DNA of 64,000 nucleotides from Phytohabitans houttuyneae (GCF_011764425.1 NZ_BLPF01000003.1:682001-746000), one strand, 5' to 3'; positions 20,896 to 31,230 are shown, counted from the first letter of the stretch. Numbers and translations: made by a program. The notes: generated by a model not told the origin, from the letters alone.

Positions 20896-21618
20896 CGACT
20901 CACGCGTGCGGTCGGCCGCCCACGGCTTGTCGGCTTGCTCTGTTGCGGGCTGGGTGACGAACTTGTAGCCGACCTGGCGGACCGTGCCGATCATCGCCTC
21001 ATGTGATGGGCCGAGCTTGGCCCGCAGTCGCCGCACATGCACGTCGACGGTGCGCGTACCGCCGAAGTAGTCGTAGCCCCAGACCTCACGCAGCAACTGC
21101 TCCCGGGTGAACACTCGGCCAGGGTGCTGGGCGAGATACTTGAGCAGCTCGAACTCCTTGTAGGTCAAGCTGAGTGGCGCGCCCCGCAGCCTCGCGGCGT
21201 ACGTGTCCGCGTCGATGACCAGATCCCCCCAGCCGGTGGCGATGCCGTCCGCCTTGTCCGTGGCGGCAAGACGGCTCACCGCCAACCGCAGGCGGGTGTC
21301 GATCTCCGCGGGTCCGGCGGTGCCCAGGATGACGTCGTCCAAGCACCAGTCGGCCGATATGGCTACCAGGCCCGACTCGGCGACAACGGCGATCAGGGCA
21401 CCGCTCAGCCCGGTGCTTCGCAGCATCCGGCACGTCGCCTTCGCCTCGGCCAGCTGGCTTCGAGCGTCAACCAGGACCACATCCGGCGACGGTCCGTCGT
21501 CGATGGCGGCGGGCGCGTCCCGCAAGGCACACCGGACGGTGTGCGGCAGCAGATCAAGCGCGGGAAGGGCATCCGTCCGGGCGCGACCTTCCACATTGGT
21601 CAAAAGCAGGATCTTCAC
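20875..21618 (-). CDS. glnR: GlnR-family OmpR-type transcriptional regulator
   Basis: 247 residues from GTG 21618, which has an AAGGGG ribosome site about 7 bases upstream; longer starts lack one. The receiver-like half has [10 protein letters not shown] where phospho-receivers carry the Asp, and [21 protein letters not shown], a stretch I recognise from actinomycete GlnR. The C-terminal winged helix reads [20 protein letters not shown] ... [13 protein letters not shown]. GlnR is an orphan regulator of nitrogen assimilation that works without a paired kinase. This could be a paralogue such as GlnRII rather than the main copy. Confidence 0.72.
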   Translation of the reverse strand: MKILLLTNVEGRARTDALPALDLLPHTVRCALRDAPAAIDDGPSPDVVLVDARSQLAEAKATCRMLRSTGLSGALIAVVAESGLVAISADWCLDDVILGTAGPAEIDTRLRLAVSRLAATDKADGIATGWGDLVIDADTYAARLRGAPLSLTYKEFELLKYLAQHPGRVFTREQLLREVWGYDYFGGTRTVDVHVRRLRAKLGPSHEAMIGTVRQVGYKFVTQPATEQADKPWAADRTRESLPAIST

Positions 21619-21763
21619 GCAACACCCCTTCGACGTAGCGACCGACCCGACAGCGTCGGCGGGTGTATCCCAGGACAATATCGGGCTCGCCACGCCCACG
21701 GCTGTGAAGTGCGGCACGTTACTGGTGCGGGCCCGGGTGGCATCGTTCGCGAGATTGGGCCAG

Positions 21764-22159
21764 ATGTTCGCGGCTTTCGAACCGGCACCACTTGTGGATC
21801 TTGCCGCCGGACACGTCCTCGCCCGCCTCGCCGGTTACGGTCTGGCGCTGGTGCCGTACTGGCCGTACACCTTCGAACGTCCCGACGCCGCCTCTGACGT
21901 CGTGGTGGTGACGAACTGGCGACCGGACGGCCCGGCGAGGGCGTTCGTCGAACCGTCGGACGCGCACACCATGCCCGGCACCGTGGACGTGGAGCCTGGG
22001 CCGGGACACCCGTACTGGGTCATCGAGACGACCGGCTTCAAGGCGGTCTGGCCGCTTGGCTCCAGGGACGGCCGCGCGCTCGTCTTCACCGCGCAGTCCC
22101 GCGAGCCTGGCGCCGCCGCCGCTCGCCGCGGCTTGGGGTGGATGCTGGGCCTGGTCTGA
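21764..22159 (+). CDS. Hypothetical protein
   Basis: 131-residue open frame ([20 protein letters not shown]... to GWMLGLV). It is divergent from the GlnR-type gene. Composition is protein-like (aromatic residues, few Arg runs), but I recognise no family. The start is uncertain: GTG 21704 is also in frame and neither has a clear ribosome site. Confidence 0.45.
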   Translation: MFAAFEPAPLVDLAAGHVLARLAGYGLALVPYWPYTFERPDAASDVVVVTNWRPDGPARAFVEPSDAHTMPGTVDVEPGPGHPYWVIETTGFKAVWPLGSRDGRALVFTAQSREPGAAAARRGLGWMLGLV

Positions 22160-22227
22160 CGCGGCCGTTCATGTCAGGGAGCAGAGCGCTTGTCCCTCAC
22201 GTGGCGTCATGCCACATAGTCGGTGGC

Positions 22228-23342
22228 GTGGAGGAGCGCCTGACCGTGGGACGTGTAGCCGAGCTGGCCGGCGTAACTGTCCGCACGCTGCATCACTATG
22301 ACGAGATCGGCCTCCTGCGGCCGTCTATGCGGTCTGCGGCCGGATACCGGGCCTACTCCGCGGAAGACGTGGAGCGACTCCGGGAGGTGCTCGCCTACCG
22401 GCGGCTGGGCTTCGGGCTGCGTGAGATCGCGGATCTGGTTGATGACCCGGCCACCGACACGGTCGCGCGCCTGCGCCGGCTGCGTGGCCTGCTGCTGGAA
22501 CAGCGTGACCGTGCCGCTGCCATGGTGACGGCCATAGACAGGGAACTGGAAGCACGGGCGATGGGGATCAGGACAACGCCAGAGGAGCAACTGAAGGTGT
22601 TCGGCGCGCAGTTGTACGACGCGATCGGATCCGCTTACCCAGCGACACGGCGCACCGAACCGCGGATCGCCGCGCGCATCTGGGACGCGCTGGGGACGCA
22701 CGAACGGTACTGAACGTCGGAGCTGGAACCGGCTCCTACGAACCCCGCGACCGCGACGTCACGGCGGTGGAACCGTCGGCGGTCATGAGAGCGCTGCGTC
22801 CCGCGGACGCGGCGCCGTGCGTGGCCGCCACTGCGGAGAGCCTGCCATTCGAGGACCAGTCCTTCGACGCCGCGATGGCGATCAGCACCGTTCATCACTG
22901 GCCGGACCCGGTCGCCGGGCTGCGTGAGATGCGGCGTGTGGCCCGCCGCGTGGTGGTGTTGACGTACGACGCCGATGGCACCGGCTGGCGTCAGCGGTTC
23001 TGGCTCACCCGCGACTACCTGCCTGAGTTCGCTGACCTTCTCGTCGGCTGGCCGTCCCTGGCCGACCTGACCCGGGCGGTCGGGGGACGCGCGGAGCCGG
23101 TGCTCATCCCGTGGGACTGTGCTGACGGCTTCTTCGAGGCCTACTGGCGCCGGCCCGAGGCTTACCTGGACGAGCATGTGCGCCGCGCGGTGTCGGTGTG
23201 GACCAGAGTCGGACCGCAGGCCGAGCAGCGGGCAGTAAGCAGACTCCACGAAGACGTTTCGGCAGGTCGGTGGGCCGAGCGCAACCGCGACCTGGTCACC
23301 CTCGACGCGGCTGAGCTCGGCCTCCGTCTGCTCGTTGGCTGA
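22228..23342 (+). CDS. MerR-type regulator in frame with a SAM methyltransferase; probable fusion with a frameshift
   Basis: From GTG 22228 the first part is a MerR protein: VGRVAELAGVTVRTLHHYDEIGLL (HTH), RRLGFGLREIADL, and a coiled coil to EEQLKVFG. The frame then runs without a break into methyltransferase-like sequence (LYDAIGSAYPATRR..., RIAARIWDALGTHER) and stops at 22711. One extra G in GG 22706-22707 changes HERY-stop into HERVLNVGAGTGSYEP, the glycine-rich SAM motif. It then continues through ESLPFEDQSFDAAMAISTVHHWPDP to 23342, as in ubiE-type methyltransferases. Either this is a genuine regulator-enzyme fusion carrying a sequencing error, or two adjacent genes joined by mutation. 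Confidence 0.65.
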
Positions 23343-23586
23343 ACCACCGCGCGGGAGAACGTCGGGATCAGTAGCTGCCGCCGCGTCGACGCCTGGCCCC
23401 CACGGCGCGCTCGACCTGTCGGGCCAGCTCTTCGGGCAGCCGACCCGCGCCGAGTACGGGGCCGGCTGCGCTGGCGGCCTGGTGCCATCGCGATGTGGGG
23501 CAACCGCACCATCGCGGACACCCGCAGTGCTGTGACGGTACCGGAAGAGGGCGTTGACGACCGCGGCCGCCAACGCCCTCTCGGGG

Positions 23587-24228
23587 TCAGGCCAGGACCG
23601 ACAGGTTGTATGCCATGCCGCTGCTGGTGAGTACAAAGCGGAGCTTGGGGTTAAAGGCCTTGACCGAGACGCCGAGTATGACGACGTCGAACTGGAGACC
23701 CTCGGTGAAGACGTCGACGCTGCCCAGCGCCGGCACGCTGGTGGTGCGACGGGTGATCGAGCCCGACACCCGGATCGTGCTGCTGAGAATGTCCGGCGTC
23801 GTCTCGGTGTGCGTGGCGCTGATGACCGTGGGACCTTCCCAGCACCACTGGTAGTGCACGCGCCACCGGACCAGGGTCTGGTAGGTCGGGATGACGTAGA
23901 TGATGTACGTGCTTTCCATGGTGCGGCACCTGACCGGTGGCAGGCAGGTCATCGCCGCCCTGGCGGCGCCCGGAGGCGGTGCGGGACACAGCGCCTGCGG
24001 CGCCACCGCGGCCGCGACAGCGACGGTCTGCTCCGCCACGTACTCCTCGCCGGCGTAAGTGCCGATCGTGGTGCGTGTGACGGTGGTGCCGTCGCTCGCC
24101 GCGGGGACGCCTGTCGGGCCGGTAGGCGCCGGTGTCGCGCTGGCGGGCTGGACCGCGACGCCGAGCAGGACGCTCACGACCAACGCCGTCACCAGACCGG
24201 CGCGGGCGGCTATGCGTTTTCTGGACAT
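23587..24228 (-). CDS. Secreted hypothetical protein
   Basis: 213 residues with a clear signal peptide (MSRKRIAARAGLVTALVVSV, cleavage near ASA). AAGGAG lies 4 bases before the ATG. The mature protein is rich in Thr/Val beta-strand-like sequence (TETTPDILSSTIRVSGSITR) and has four cysteines in the middle. I recognise no family. It resembles in style the secreted protein encoded at 26589-27322, but I see no shared motif. Confidence 0.6.
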   Translation of the reverse strand: MSRKRIAARAGLVTALVVSVLLGVAVQPASATPAPTGPTGVPAASDGTTVTRTTIGTYAGEEYVAEQTVAVAAAVAPQALCPAPPPGAARAAMTCLPPVRCRTMESTYIIYVIPTYQTLVRWRVHYQWCWEGPTVISATHTETTPDILSSTIRVSGSITRRTTSVPALGSVDVFTEGLQFDVVILGVSVKAFNPKLRFVLTSSGMAYNLSVLA

Positions 24229-24658
24229 GGGTCTCCTTCGCTGACGTAGTGAAGACCTTCGCCAGCGACAATCAGATTAATATCGTCGGCGGTCAATCAG
24301 ATGCAATCGCCTTTGCGGGATCACGAGGCGAAAAAACGTCAGGATTACGCAGCGGGGGATGAAGAATCGATGCCGGCGGCTACGTATCGAAGTCGGCCGG
24401 GGCAAGGGTTACGGGGCGCTCGTCACCGCCGATCGCGCTGGTCCGGCGACCGCGGGTCGAGACACCTTGCAATGATCTTGACTTCCGCATCTGCCGCCGA
24501 TCCTGCGTGGCAAGGATCTCTGTGGCTCCATGATCGGGGTGCATTGCCGCGCTCTGTGGGGGTTGGTCGGACATGTGCCTCAACGGCTGTGGCCCGTCGT
24601 GGACATCGATACCCTGAGCACCTTGCCGGTCCCCGTGCGGCCAGCGAAGGGTGGGCAT
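24229..24658. other. Intergenic region, divergent promoters likely
   Basis: 430 bp between divergent genes with no convincing open frame. An AT-richer stretch at 24268-24310 (CAGATTAATATCG...) is the likeliest promoter area for the secreted protein on the minus strand. No repeat or RNA gene seen. Confidence 0.4.
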
Positions 24659-25510
24659 ATGGGCAGGGTCGCCATTGTGACCGGTGCGTCGTCGGGGATC
24701 GGCGCGGCCGCTAGCCGATGGCTGCACGAGCGGGGGTTCCAGGTCTACGCGGCCGCCCGCCGGTTGGATCGGATGGCTCCGCTCGCTGCCATCGGTATCC
24801 GTGTGGTCAGGGTGGACGTCACCCACGAGGACGACCTGGTGGCGCTGGTCGGTCGGGTGGTCAGGGAATCGGGCCGGATCGACGTGCTGGTAAACAACGC
24901 CGGGTATGGATCCTTCGGCGCGCTCGAGGACGTGCCGTTGGACGAGGCCAGGCGGCAGTTCGAGGTCAACCTCTTCGGCGTGGCCCGGCTGTGCCAGCTC
25001 GTGCTGCCCCATCTTCGGGTGCAGGGTTCCGGACGCATCATCAATGTTTCATCGGTCGGCGCGCGGATGTACCAGCCGCTGGGTGGTTGGTACCACGCGA
25101 CGAAGTACGCGGTCGAAGGCCTTAGCGACTGCCTACGGGTGGAGCTCAGGCCGTTCGGCATCGACGTGGTGTTGATTCGGCCCGGCGGCATCGCCACCGA
25201 GTTCTCTGGGGTCGCCGGCGATCGGTTGCTCGCCGTCTCCGGCAACGGCGCCTATGCCGAGTACGCCCGTCGGTACGCGGCCACGCTGTCGTCGGAGGCT
25301 AAGGGCATCTCATCGCCCTCGGTCGTCGCCCGGGCGATCGGCCGGGCCGCTACGGCGCGGCGGCCGCGTGCTCGGTACGCGGTCGGGCGTGGTGCGAAAG
25401 CCGCGTTGCTCGCACGGTGGCTTCTGCCCGACCGTGCCTTGGATCGCGTGTTGGTGGGGCTGTTCAGCCTCATTGCCATCGTTGCCGCCCGGAGCGCCAA
25501 ACGTGTCTGA
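24659..25510 (+). CDS. Short-chain dehydrogenase/reductase
   Basis: 283 residues from ATG 24659, with AAGGG about 8 bases upstream. Classical SDR features: cofactor motif TGASSGIG, NNAGYG, active-site Ser in NVSSVGA, and the YHATK Tyr-Lys pair. RPGGIATEF after the active site is typical of classical SDRs acting on lipid or steroid-like alcohols. A hydrophobic C-terminal stretch (VLVGLFSLIAIVAA) suggests membrane association. It lies 83 bp upstream of a steroid 5-alpha-reductase-like gene in the same orientation, so the two may act on one lipid substrate (inference). Confidence 0.85.
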   Translation: MGRVAIVTGASSGIGAAASRWLHERGFQVYAAARRLDRMAPLAAIGIRVVRVDVTHEDDLVALVGRVVRESGRIDVLVNNAGYGSFGALEDVPLDEARRQFEVNLFGVARLCQLVLPHLRVQGSGRIINVSSVGARMYQPLGGWYHATKYAVEGLSDCLRVELRPFGIDVVLIRPGGIATEFSGVAGDRLLAVSGNGAYAEYARRYAATLSSEAKGISSPSVVARAIGRAATARRPRARYAVGRGAKAALLARWLLPDRALDRVLVGLFSLIAIVAARSAKRV

Positions 25511-25593
25511 GGCTCCGGTGCGGCCCTACGGTCGGGTCGCTGTCAAAGCTCATAAGGTCCTCGCGGTCATCGATTTGTGACTATACTTCGCTG

Positions 25594-26343
25594 GTGCCGA
25601 CTTGGTACTGGATGCTGGTGTTTCTGGAGTTCGCGCTCGCCGTGGTCACCTTCGGCGCGCTGCGTTTCATAACTGCGCCGTATGGTCGCTACCTGCGCGA
25701 GGGGTGGGGCGTTACCGTGCCTGCGCGGGCCGGCTGGCTGGTCATGGAGAGCGTCTCGTCGCTGTTGTTCGTGGTTGTCTTCTGGTTCGGGCCGAGGCGG
25801 ACCGACCTGGTGGCGCTGCTGCTGTTCGCGATGTGGCAGAGCCACTATTTGTACCGCGCCTTTGTCTATCCGTTTCTGCTGCGGGGTGGAAGACGTATGC
25901 CGGTTGTGGTGGTCCTGCTCGCCATCGCGTTCAATGTGCTCAACGCCTCGATCAATGCCTACTGGATTGGCACGCTCGGGCAGTACCCGGTTGGTTGGTT
26001 GGCCGACCCGCGTTTTCTGATCGGCGTGGCGCTCTTCGCCAGTGGCCTGACGTTGCACGTGTGGGCCGACCGTAAACTCCGCCGCCTGCGGGCGTCCGCC
26101 GGCGATGGATACCACATTCCATACGGCGGCGCGTACCGATGGGTCTCCTGCCCAAACTATCTCGGCGAGATAGTGGAATGGACCGGCTGGGCACTCGCCA
26201 CCTGGTCACCCGCCGGGCTCGCATTCATGGTCTACACGGTGGCGAATCTCGCGCCCCGGGCGATGGACCACCATGCCTGGTACCACCAGCAGTTCCCCGG
26301 ATACCCGGCGAAGCGCCGCGCTCTGATCCCGTACGTCATATGA
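25594..26343 (+). CDS. Membrane protein of the steroid 5-alpha-reductase / ICMT superfamily
   Basis: 249 residues from GTG 25594, with about six hydrophobic segments. The C-terminal signature is strong: YRWVSCPNYLGEIVEWTGWA, then RAMDHHAWYHQQFPGYPAKR and a final IPYVI, as in 3-oxo-5-alpha-steroid 4-dehydrogenases. That region binds NADPH in the family. Bacterial members act on steroids or other isoprenoid enones, and the substrate here is unknown. The upstream SDR gene is the likely partner. Confidence 0.8.
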   Translation: MPTWYWMLVFLEFALAVVTFGALRFITAPYGRYLREGWGVTVPARAGWLVMESVSSLLFVVVFWFGPRRTDLVALLLFAMWQSHYLYRAFVYPFLLRGGRRMPVVVVLLAIAFNVLNASINAYWIGTLGQYPVGWLADPRFLIGVALFASGLTLHVWADRKLRRLRASAGDGYHIPYGGAYRWVSCPNYLGEIVEWTGWALATWSPAGLAFMVYTVANLAPRAMDHHAWYHQQFPGYPAKRRALIPYVI

Positions 26344-26588
26344 CGCTGAGCGCTACCCGCGGCTGACCGCCCAGTCGTAACCAACCGGTGCCACGCCATG
26401 GGCAGGGGATGCACCCGTGTTTCGCGGCGCATTGCGCGATCGCGCAGTATCCGACCCGCGCGAAAACGCAGTCTCCGGTTCGCGAGCGCTTGACGCCAGC
26501 CAATTCCTTGACCAGTCGCGGGGTGGTGCGTGGCAATACACAGGCGGCCCACGACGCACCACCTTCATCCATCCCATATGGAGGCTTC

Positions 26589-27322
26589 ATGGTCTTCCGG
26601 AGACGCTCGGCGAAGGCCGGGCGCGAACTGTCGAATTCGCACACCAGACGGAGTGTCCGGCTGATGGCCTACCTTGCTGCGGTCTGCGTTACCAGCGCGT
26701 TGAGAGTCCTGTCGCGGCGGCGATCCGCCGCTGCCGTGCTCGTCACGGTCGCCGCGGGGTGGCGACGCTGGTCGCGCCCACACCTGCGCATGCGGGTGTG
26801 TACGGTCCCGACATCGCGTGCCCGACTGACCCGGGCATCGTCTGGAAGGTCCGGGCCGCGAGCCGGAACGTCCTGGTCTGGGAAGGCGTGAACTACACGG
26901 TCAATTCCGCCTCGCCGGCGTTCGCGGTCAGCGACGGGCGGGTTGTCGACAACACGCTGACTTCGCCGATCGAGGCCACCTTCACCTCGTCAGTGTCGAA
27001 CACCTACACGGTGACCGTGACACTCGGAACGTCGGCGCAGCTCACCGAGAAGCTCCAGTCGACGGTGAGCGTCCAGATCGTGCAGTCCCGGACGACCCAG
27101 ATCGGGATCAACGCGACGGTCACCGTGCCGCCGCAGAGCCGCGTCGTCGGCAGGTACGGCGTCGAGGTGTTCAACGTCGCCTACACGGGCCAGTTGGTTT
27201 GGCAGAGTTACAACGCCCAGCGGCCGGGCGGCTTCGGCGGCCACTGCTGGGAGCGGAGCAACGTGGCCGCGTCCACGGTCGCGCCCACCGTGCTTGAGGG
27301 CTGGCGGTTCAGCACCAGCTGA
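26589..27322 (+). CDS. Secreted beta-rich protein, possibly aerolysin-like; one frameshift
   Basis: ATG 26589 has GGAGG four bases upstream. The signal peptide (RRRSAAAVLVTVAAG) breaks at the GGGG run 26756-26759. One extra G continues it as VATLVAPTPAHA, with cleavage before GVYGPDIACP. The mature part alternates Thr/Ser/Val (FTSSVSNTYTVTVTLGTSAQ, VSVQIVQSRTTQIGINATVT), then VPPQSRVVGRYGVEVFNVAY. This layout recalls the membrane-insertion hairpin of aerolysin/ETX-MTX2-type proteins, but the match is by eye only. The real start may lie further downstream, since the N-terminus before the signal peptide is long. Confidence 0.6.
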
Positions 27323-27331
27323 CTGGGGAAC

Positions 27332-27365
27332 GTGCCAGGGTCCGGGCTCGCCCGGACCCTGGCAC
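27332..27365 (+). terminator. Terminator hairpin, perfect 16-bp stem
   Basis: GTGCCAGGGTCCGGGC pairs perfectly with GCCCGGACCCTGGCAC across a 2-base loop, 9 bases after the secreted-protein stop. There is no T tract. It may also serve the minus-strand operon ending at 27451. Confidence 0.7.
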
Positions 27366-27450
27366 CGTCCCAGGACCACCAGGCGGCGATGCACCAACTC
27401 CACGATCACCAGATGAGTCGCCGCCACCGGCGTCACCCTGGTCCCCGAAG

Positions 27451-29144
27451 CTATGCGCCGTTGGGGTCGACGAAGCTCCAGTCCAGCTCGCGGCTGGAGA
27501 GCACACCGTACAGGCGAGCCGCCCGCGGGAACCGCGCGTCCACAATCCTCTTGGTCAGGGGTAGGTCCGGCTCTGGGCTCGCGGTGAAGTCCGTCTTGAT
27601 GAGAAGAGGTGCCTTGTCCCACAGTGGGCTGGCGGCGACGAAGTCGAGAACGTCGCGGTCGCCGAGCCGGCCCGCCTTGGTGTTGCCGGCGCCGGCAGGT
27701 TGACCGTTGAGGTGTTTGAGCCAGAGGTCCATCCGGAGCCGGTGGGCGAAGTGCTTGCCGCCGGTGCGCCTTTCCGGATCGGCGATGCCGACATTGAGCT
27801 CGCTGTCGTGGGAGTAGCCGCGCCGGTTGCAGTTGGCGGATCCGATGACGGCGAACTGGTCGTCAAAGATCCACAGCTTTGAGTGCAGCCAGTACGGAGA
27901 GTTGGCGTCCGCGCGGTAGACATAGGTGGAGACCTTGCTCGCCGCCGTCGGTCCGAGTTGCCGGATGAAGTCGGCGCGGCGCGTGCCGGCTTGGAGCAGC
28001 TCGACCTGGACGGTCCCGGTGCCGGCGACAAGGATGATCATCTTTTGAAACGACGGTCTCTCGATCGCCCGCCTGATGGCGTCGGTGATCGGCGGGTTAC
28101 CGGCCATCGGCAACGTGTTGACGAGGTACTGGTCTTCGAGGTAGATCGTCCTGGTGGTCTTGTCGAGTGCGTCGACGAGCAGGCTGTAGATCCCCATCTC
28201 GCCGTTCGGCGCGAACATGTAGCCCGGCTGCGCGACAAGCTCGTCGCCGAGCAGCTTCTTCGCCTTGTTGGGGTAGGTCCGGACGACCTGGATGTCCAGT
28301 CCACTTTGGTCGGTCTGGCTCGCCGCTTGGTCGGGCTCGTGCAGCGACAGCGGGGATAGGCGGTGATGCCGGGCCGCAAGGCTCCCAGTGGCATGAGGAG
28401 CCGTCCCACCTCGGCTGCCCTGAACCCGGCGGCTACCTCCTTGAAGCGTTGGACGAACGAGTTCCACAGGTCGGCGGCGGCCGGCCCTTGGATCTTGACC
28501 TGGGGGTCGTGCCACGCCGCCGAGAGCTGCGCGCCGCTCGGCTGCTGACCGGCCGGAACGCTGTCGCGGCCGAGCCGGATGTTGTCGATGTCGTCGCAGC
28601 CGCAGAATGCGCAGATGCCTTCGGCGTTGCGAATAACCACAAACTTCTGGTGGTGGGTGCCGAGGAGCTTGAGGTAGGGGTCGAGGATCGCTCCCGCGCC
28701 GAAGGAAGCGAGCTTCGCCAGGCTCGCCGCCTGACCTTCCGCGGGCTGCGACGGGAGAATCGCGCGTACGTCCACCTTTCGCTGGACGGCCTGCTGGAGC
28801 AGCTCGCCGATGGTCTGGCGAGGGCTGGTGCCGGGGCGGTCGACAAACGTCGCCAGGTCCAGGCCCCACCCGGCGATGTAGACGAAGTCGGCCAGGCTTT
28901 GGCGGGTGGCGCGGATCGCCTGGCCGAGGGCCATGTAGTAGTCCATGACTTCGAGGTAGACGGTGACACGGTTGCCGGTCACCGGCAGCGGCGGCTTGCC
29001 CCGGTCCCAGGCGCCGAGCGGGCGGCGAGCGTCTTTGAACCAGGTGCGGCGCTCCTCCGGCGGCTGTGGCGGCGCCGGTGGGACCGGCGCCGCCACGGAT
29101 GGCTTGACCGGCGGCGTGGGTGGCCTGATCGGGTCGATGCCCAC
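27451..29144 (-). CDS. Phospholipase D-like protein with two HKD motifs; one frameshift
   Basis: GTG 29144 has AAGGAG five bases upstream. About 564 residues after repair. The N-terminus is a Pro-rich tail (PPTPPVKPS...). First HKD-like motif: THHQKFVVIRN with a downstream FCGCDDID. The frame breaks at GGGG 28352-28355 on the plus strand; one extra base joins ITAYP to PLSLHEPDQAA. Second motif: LHSKLWIFDDQFAVIGSANCN with a downstream HDSELNVGI. Two HKD motifs make one PLD active site, so the enzyme may be a phospholipase, a transferase or a nuclease. No signal peptide is seen. It is the last gene of a three-gene minus-strand operon with two proteins of unknown function. Confidence 0.85.
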
Positions 29145-29170
29145 GTGGGCTCCTTGACTGACGCGCGCGG

Positions 29171-30334
29171 CTACAGCTGCTGCCCCGTCCTGGGGTCGTA
29201 CCGCACCGCCACGGCGGCCACCTGGTCGGTCGGCAGGACCTCGACCCACTGGTCGAAGATCTGGTACGGCGCGGCGGGCCGGAACCCGCCTTCCAGCGGA
29301 TCGAAGCCTTTCTCGAACACCTTCTCCGAGGTGAGAGTGTTGTCGACGCTGATGTTCATGTCTTGAAGCTGCCGCGCGAGCGTCCGCAGCGCCTCTCCGA
29401 CGTCGCTGTCCGCGAACTCCGGTGGGTCACCGGCAACAGGGTCGTAGCGTGTGCCCATGCCAGCTTCGCCTTCGACGCCGATGAGCCACTCGAGCGCGGC
29501 TACCTCCTGACCGGGCCGCACGGGCATGACCGCCTTCACCCAGGCGGCGTTGAGAAACTCGTTGCGGCGTGGGTCGCCGTCGATCTGGATGAGCCAGCCC
29601 AGCGAGCTACCCAGTGGCGCGGGCGTGCTCTGTTCGGTGATCAGGTAGTTGACCCGCCACTCAGCGGCGGGCGGGACGTTGGCGGAGTTGTACTCGTCGG
29701 TCCGGGAGTACCATCCGGCCACCGTCTGGCCTGCCAGCGGCGGCGGCTGAGCACCCGCCGGCACCGGCTCCTGCACCGGTGGCACCGGGTACCTGCCCTC
29801 ACTGTCCTTTGTCACCGGTGGAGGATTCAGCGGTCCGGGTCGCCAGAAGTCGGGGGCGACGAAGTACAGCATTTCGTCGACGTCGAAGTAGCGCTGGATC
29901 TCCTCGGCGTCCGCGTACGGCAGTTGCGTCGGCTCCTGCGGGTAGTGGCCGCCGCTCTGCAGCCGGCGCAGCAGGCTCCTGAACACCCACCTGCGCTCCT
30001 CACTGCGCAGGTCTTCGGCGCGGCGGGCGCGCATCTCGCTGACCAGGCGCAGCCGCTCGCGCACGGCCCGCCCGTACGCCTCGTGCTGGAGTCGCTCCAC
30101 CGCCTGCTGGTACGCCGCTTCGGCCTCGGCGTTCGCCGCCACGACCTGTTGCTTCGCCGCCTCGGTCGGCTCGTAGGCGAGCATGGCGTCCATCGGCAGC
30201 GACTTTCTGCCCTGCCAGTTGGCGTAGGTGAGTCGTACCTTGAGGGTGTTCTTCGCCGGATCGGGGTTGGGCATCAGATCGGGTGAGTCGAACGGGGCGA
30301 ACTCCACCTGCGCGCTGTGCTTGTCCACGGTCAC
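29171..30334 (-). CDS. Protein of unknown function, middle gene of PLD operon
   Basis: 387 residues from GTG 30334, which overlaps the upstream stop (GTGA). Features: a helical charged stretch (AAKQQVVAANAEAEAAYQQA to RARRAEDLRSEERRW), a Trp/aromatic region (YFVAPDFWRPG), a Pro-rich linker, and a C-terminal part with AALEWLIGVEGEAGMGTRYD. I recognise no family. The gene may instead be the C-terminal part of the upstream protein. One added G in GGGG 30390-30393 would replace that protein's Arg-rich tail with LPPPPPGYQHRTTPQG and run straight into this frame. Confidence 0.7.
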   Translation of the reverse strand: MTVDKHSAQVEFAPFDSPDLMPNPDPAKNTLKVRLTYANWQGRKSLPMDAMLAYEPTEAAKQQVVAANAEAEAAYQQAVERLQHEAYGRAVRERLRLVSEMRARRAEDLRSEERRWVFRSLLRRLQSGGHYPQEPTQLPYADAEEIQRYFDVDEMLYFVAPDFWRPGPLNPPPVTKDSEGRYPVPPVQEPVPAGAQPPPLAGQTVAGWYSRTDEYNSANVPPAAEWRVNYLITEQSTPAPLGSSLGWLIQIDGDPRRNEFLNAAWVKAVMPVRPGQEVAALEWLIGVEGEAGMGTRYDPVAGDPPEFADSDVGEALRTLARQLQDMNISVDNTLTSEKVFEKGFDPLEGGFRPAAPYQIFDQWVEVLPTDQVAAVAVRYDPRTGQQL

Positions 30335-31215
30335 GACGCCGGTGCGCGGCGGCTGTCCCTGCGGCGTCGTGCGGTGCTGATAGCCGGGCGGGGCGGGGGA
30401 AGCGTCAGCTCGAAGCAGAACTGGACCGTGTCATCCTCCGCGCCGGGGCCACTGTGGTTGATGCCCCGGCAGCGGTTGTCGGGATTGGGCAGGTAGGTGA
30501 GCTCGGCCTCGTCATCCGGTCCTTTGTCGTGCAGGAACGGCACCTCGAAGTGGAAAGGAATGAGCTTGTCTTCCAGGGGCGGCAGCTTTTCGGGGCGCTG
30601 TATCGCGGTCAGGTCCGGTGCCTCGACGACGTGGACCATGTCGCCAAGCCCGAGATCCTTGCCCGGATCGCCGAGAAACACCTGCCAGCACAGCCGCGAA
30701 CCGACGTGTTGCAGCTGCACGCCGACCTTGCGCATCTTTCGCCGGATCTCGTAGTTCACCAACTGCCCGGTCGTGTTTTGCAAGATGTACCGGCGACTGG
30801 AAGTGTCGGTGGTCTCGGTCACCGTCTTGAAGCTCGTTTTGAAGTTTCGCTTGATCTCGCTGCTGGCCTTGGCGGTCTGTGTACGAGTGTGCTTGTGAGT
30901 CGCCTCTGACCCGCGCTGGACGGTGTTTTGGGTGCTGAAACTGGCGCTGGCGTCGGCGTGGAAGATCTTCGCGTTGACCCCACCTGTCGCGCTGACGCCG
31001 AGCTTGGTGTCGGAGGAGTTTTCCTCCTTGACCGCGTCCGCCACGTCGTCCTGCTCGGTGAGCGTCTCCTCGGTGCGGCGGGTGATTTCCTCCGACACCT
31101 CGGCGACCCGCTCGACAAGCGTGCGGCGCGTGCTGGTCTCGACCACCTCGACGGTGCCGCCCGGGCTGACCCAGATGTGACCGGCCGGTGTGCCGAGGAA
31201 CGTGTCGAACTCGAA

Positions 31216-31230
31216 GAGCCTGGTAAATAA
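31216..31230 (+). repeat. IS left inverted repeat
   Basis: GAGCCTGGTAAATAA; its TAA supplies the stop codon that would end the mirror copy's host frame. It pairs with the right repeat. Confidence 0.9.

Noticed and set aside
28167-29366. Long plus-strand frame opposite the PLD gene
   Set aside because: No motif, and the opposite strand carries clear HKD motifs with a ribosome site.
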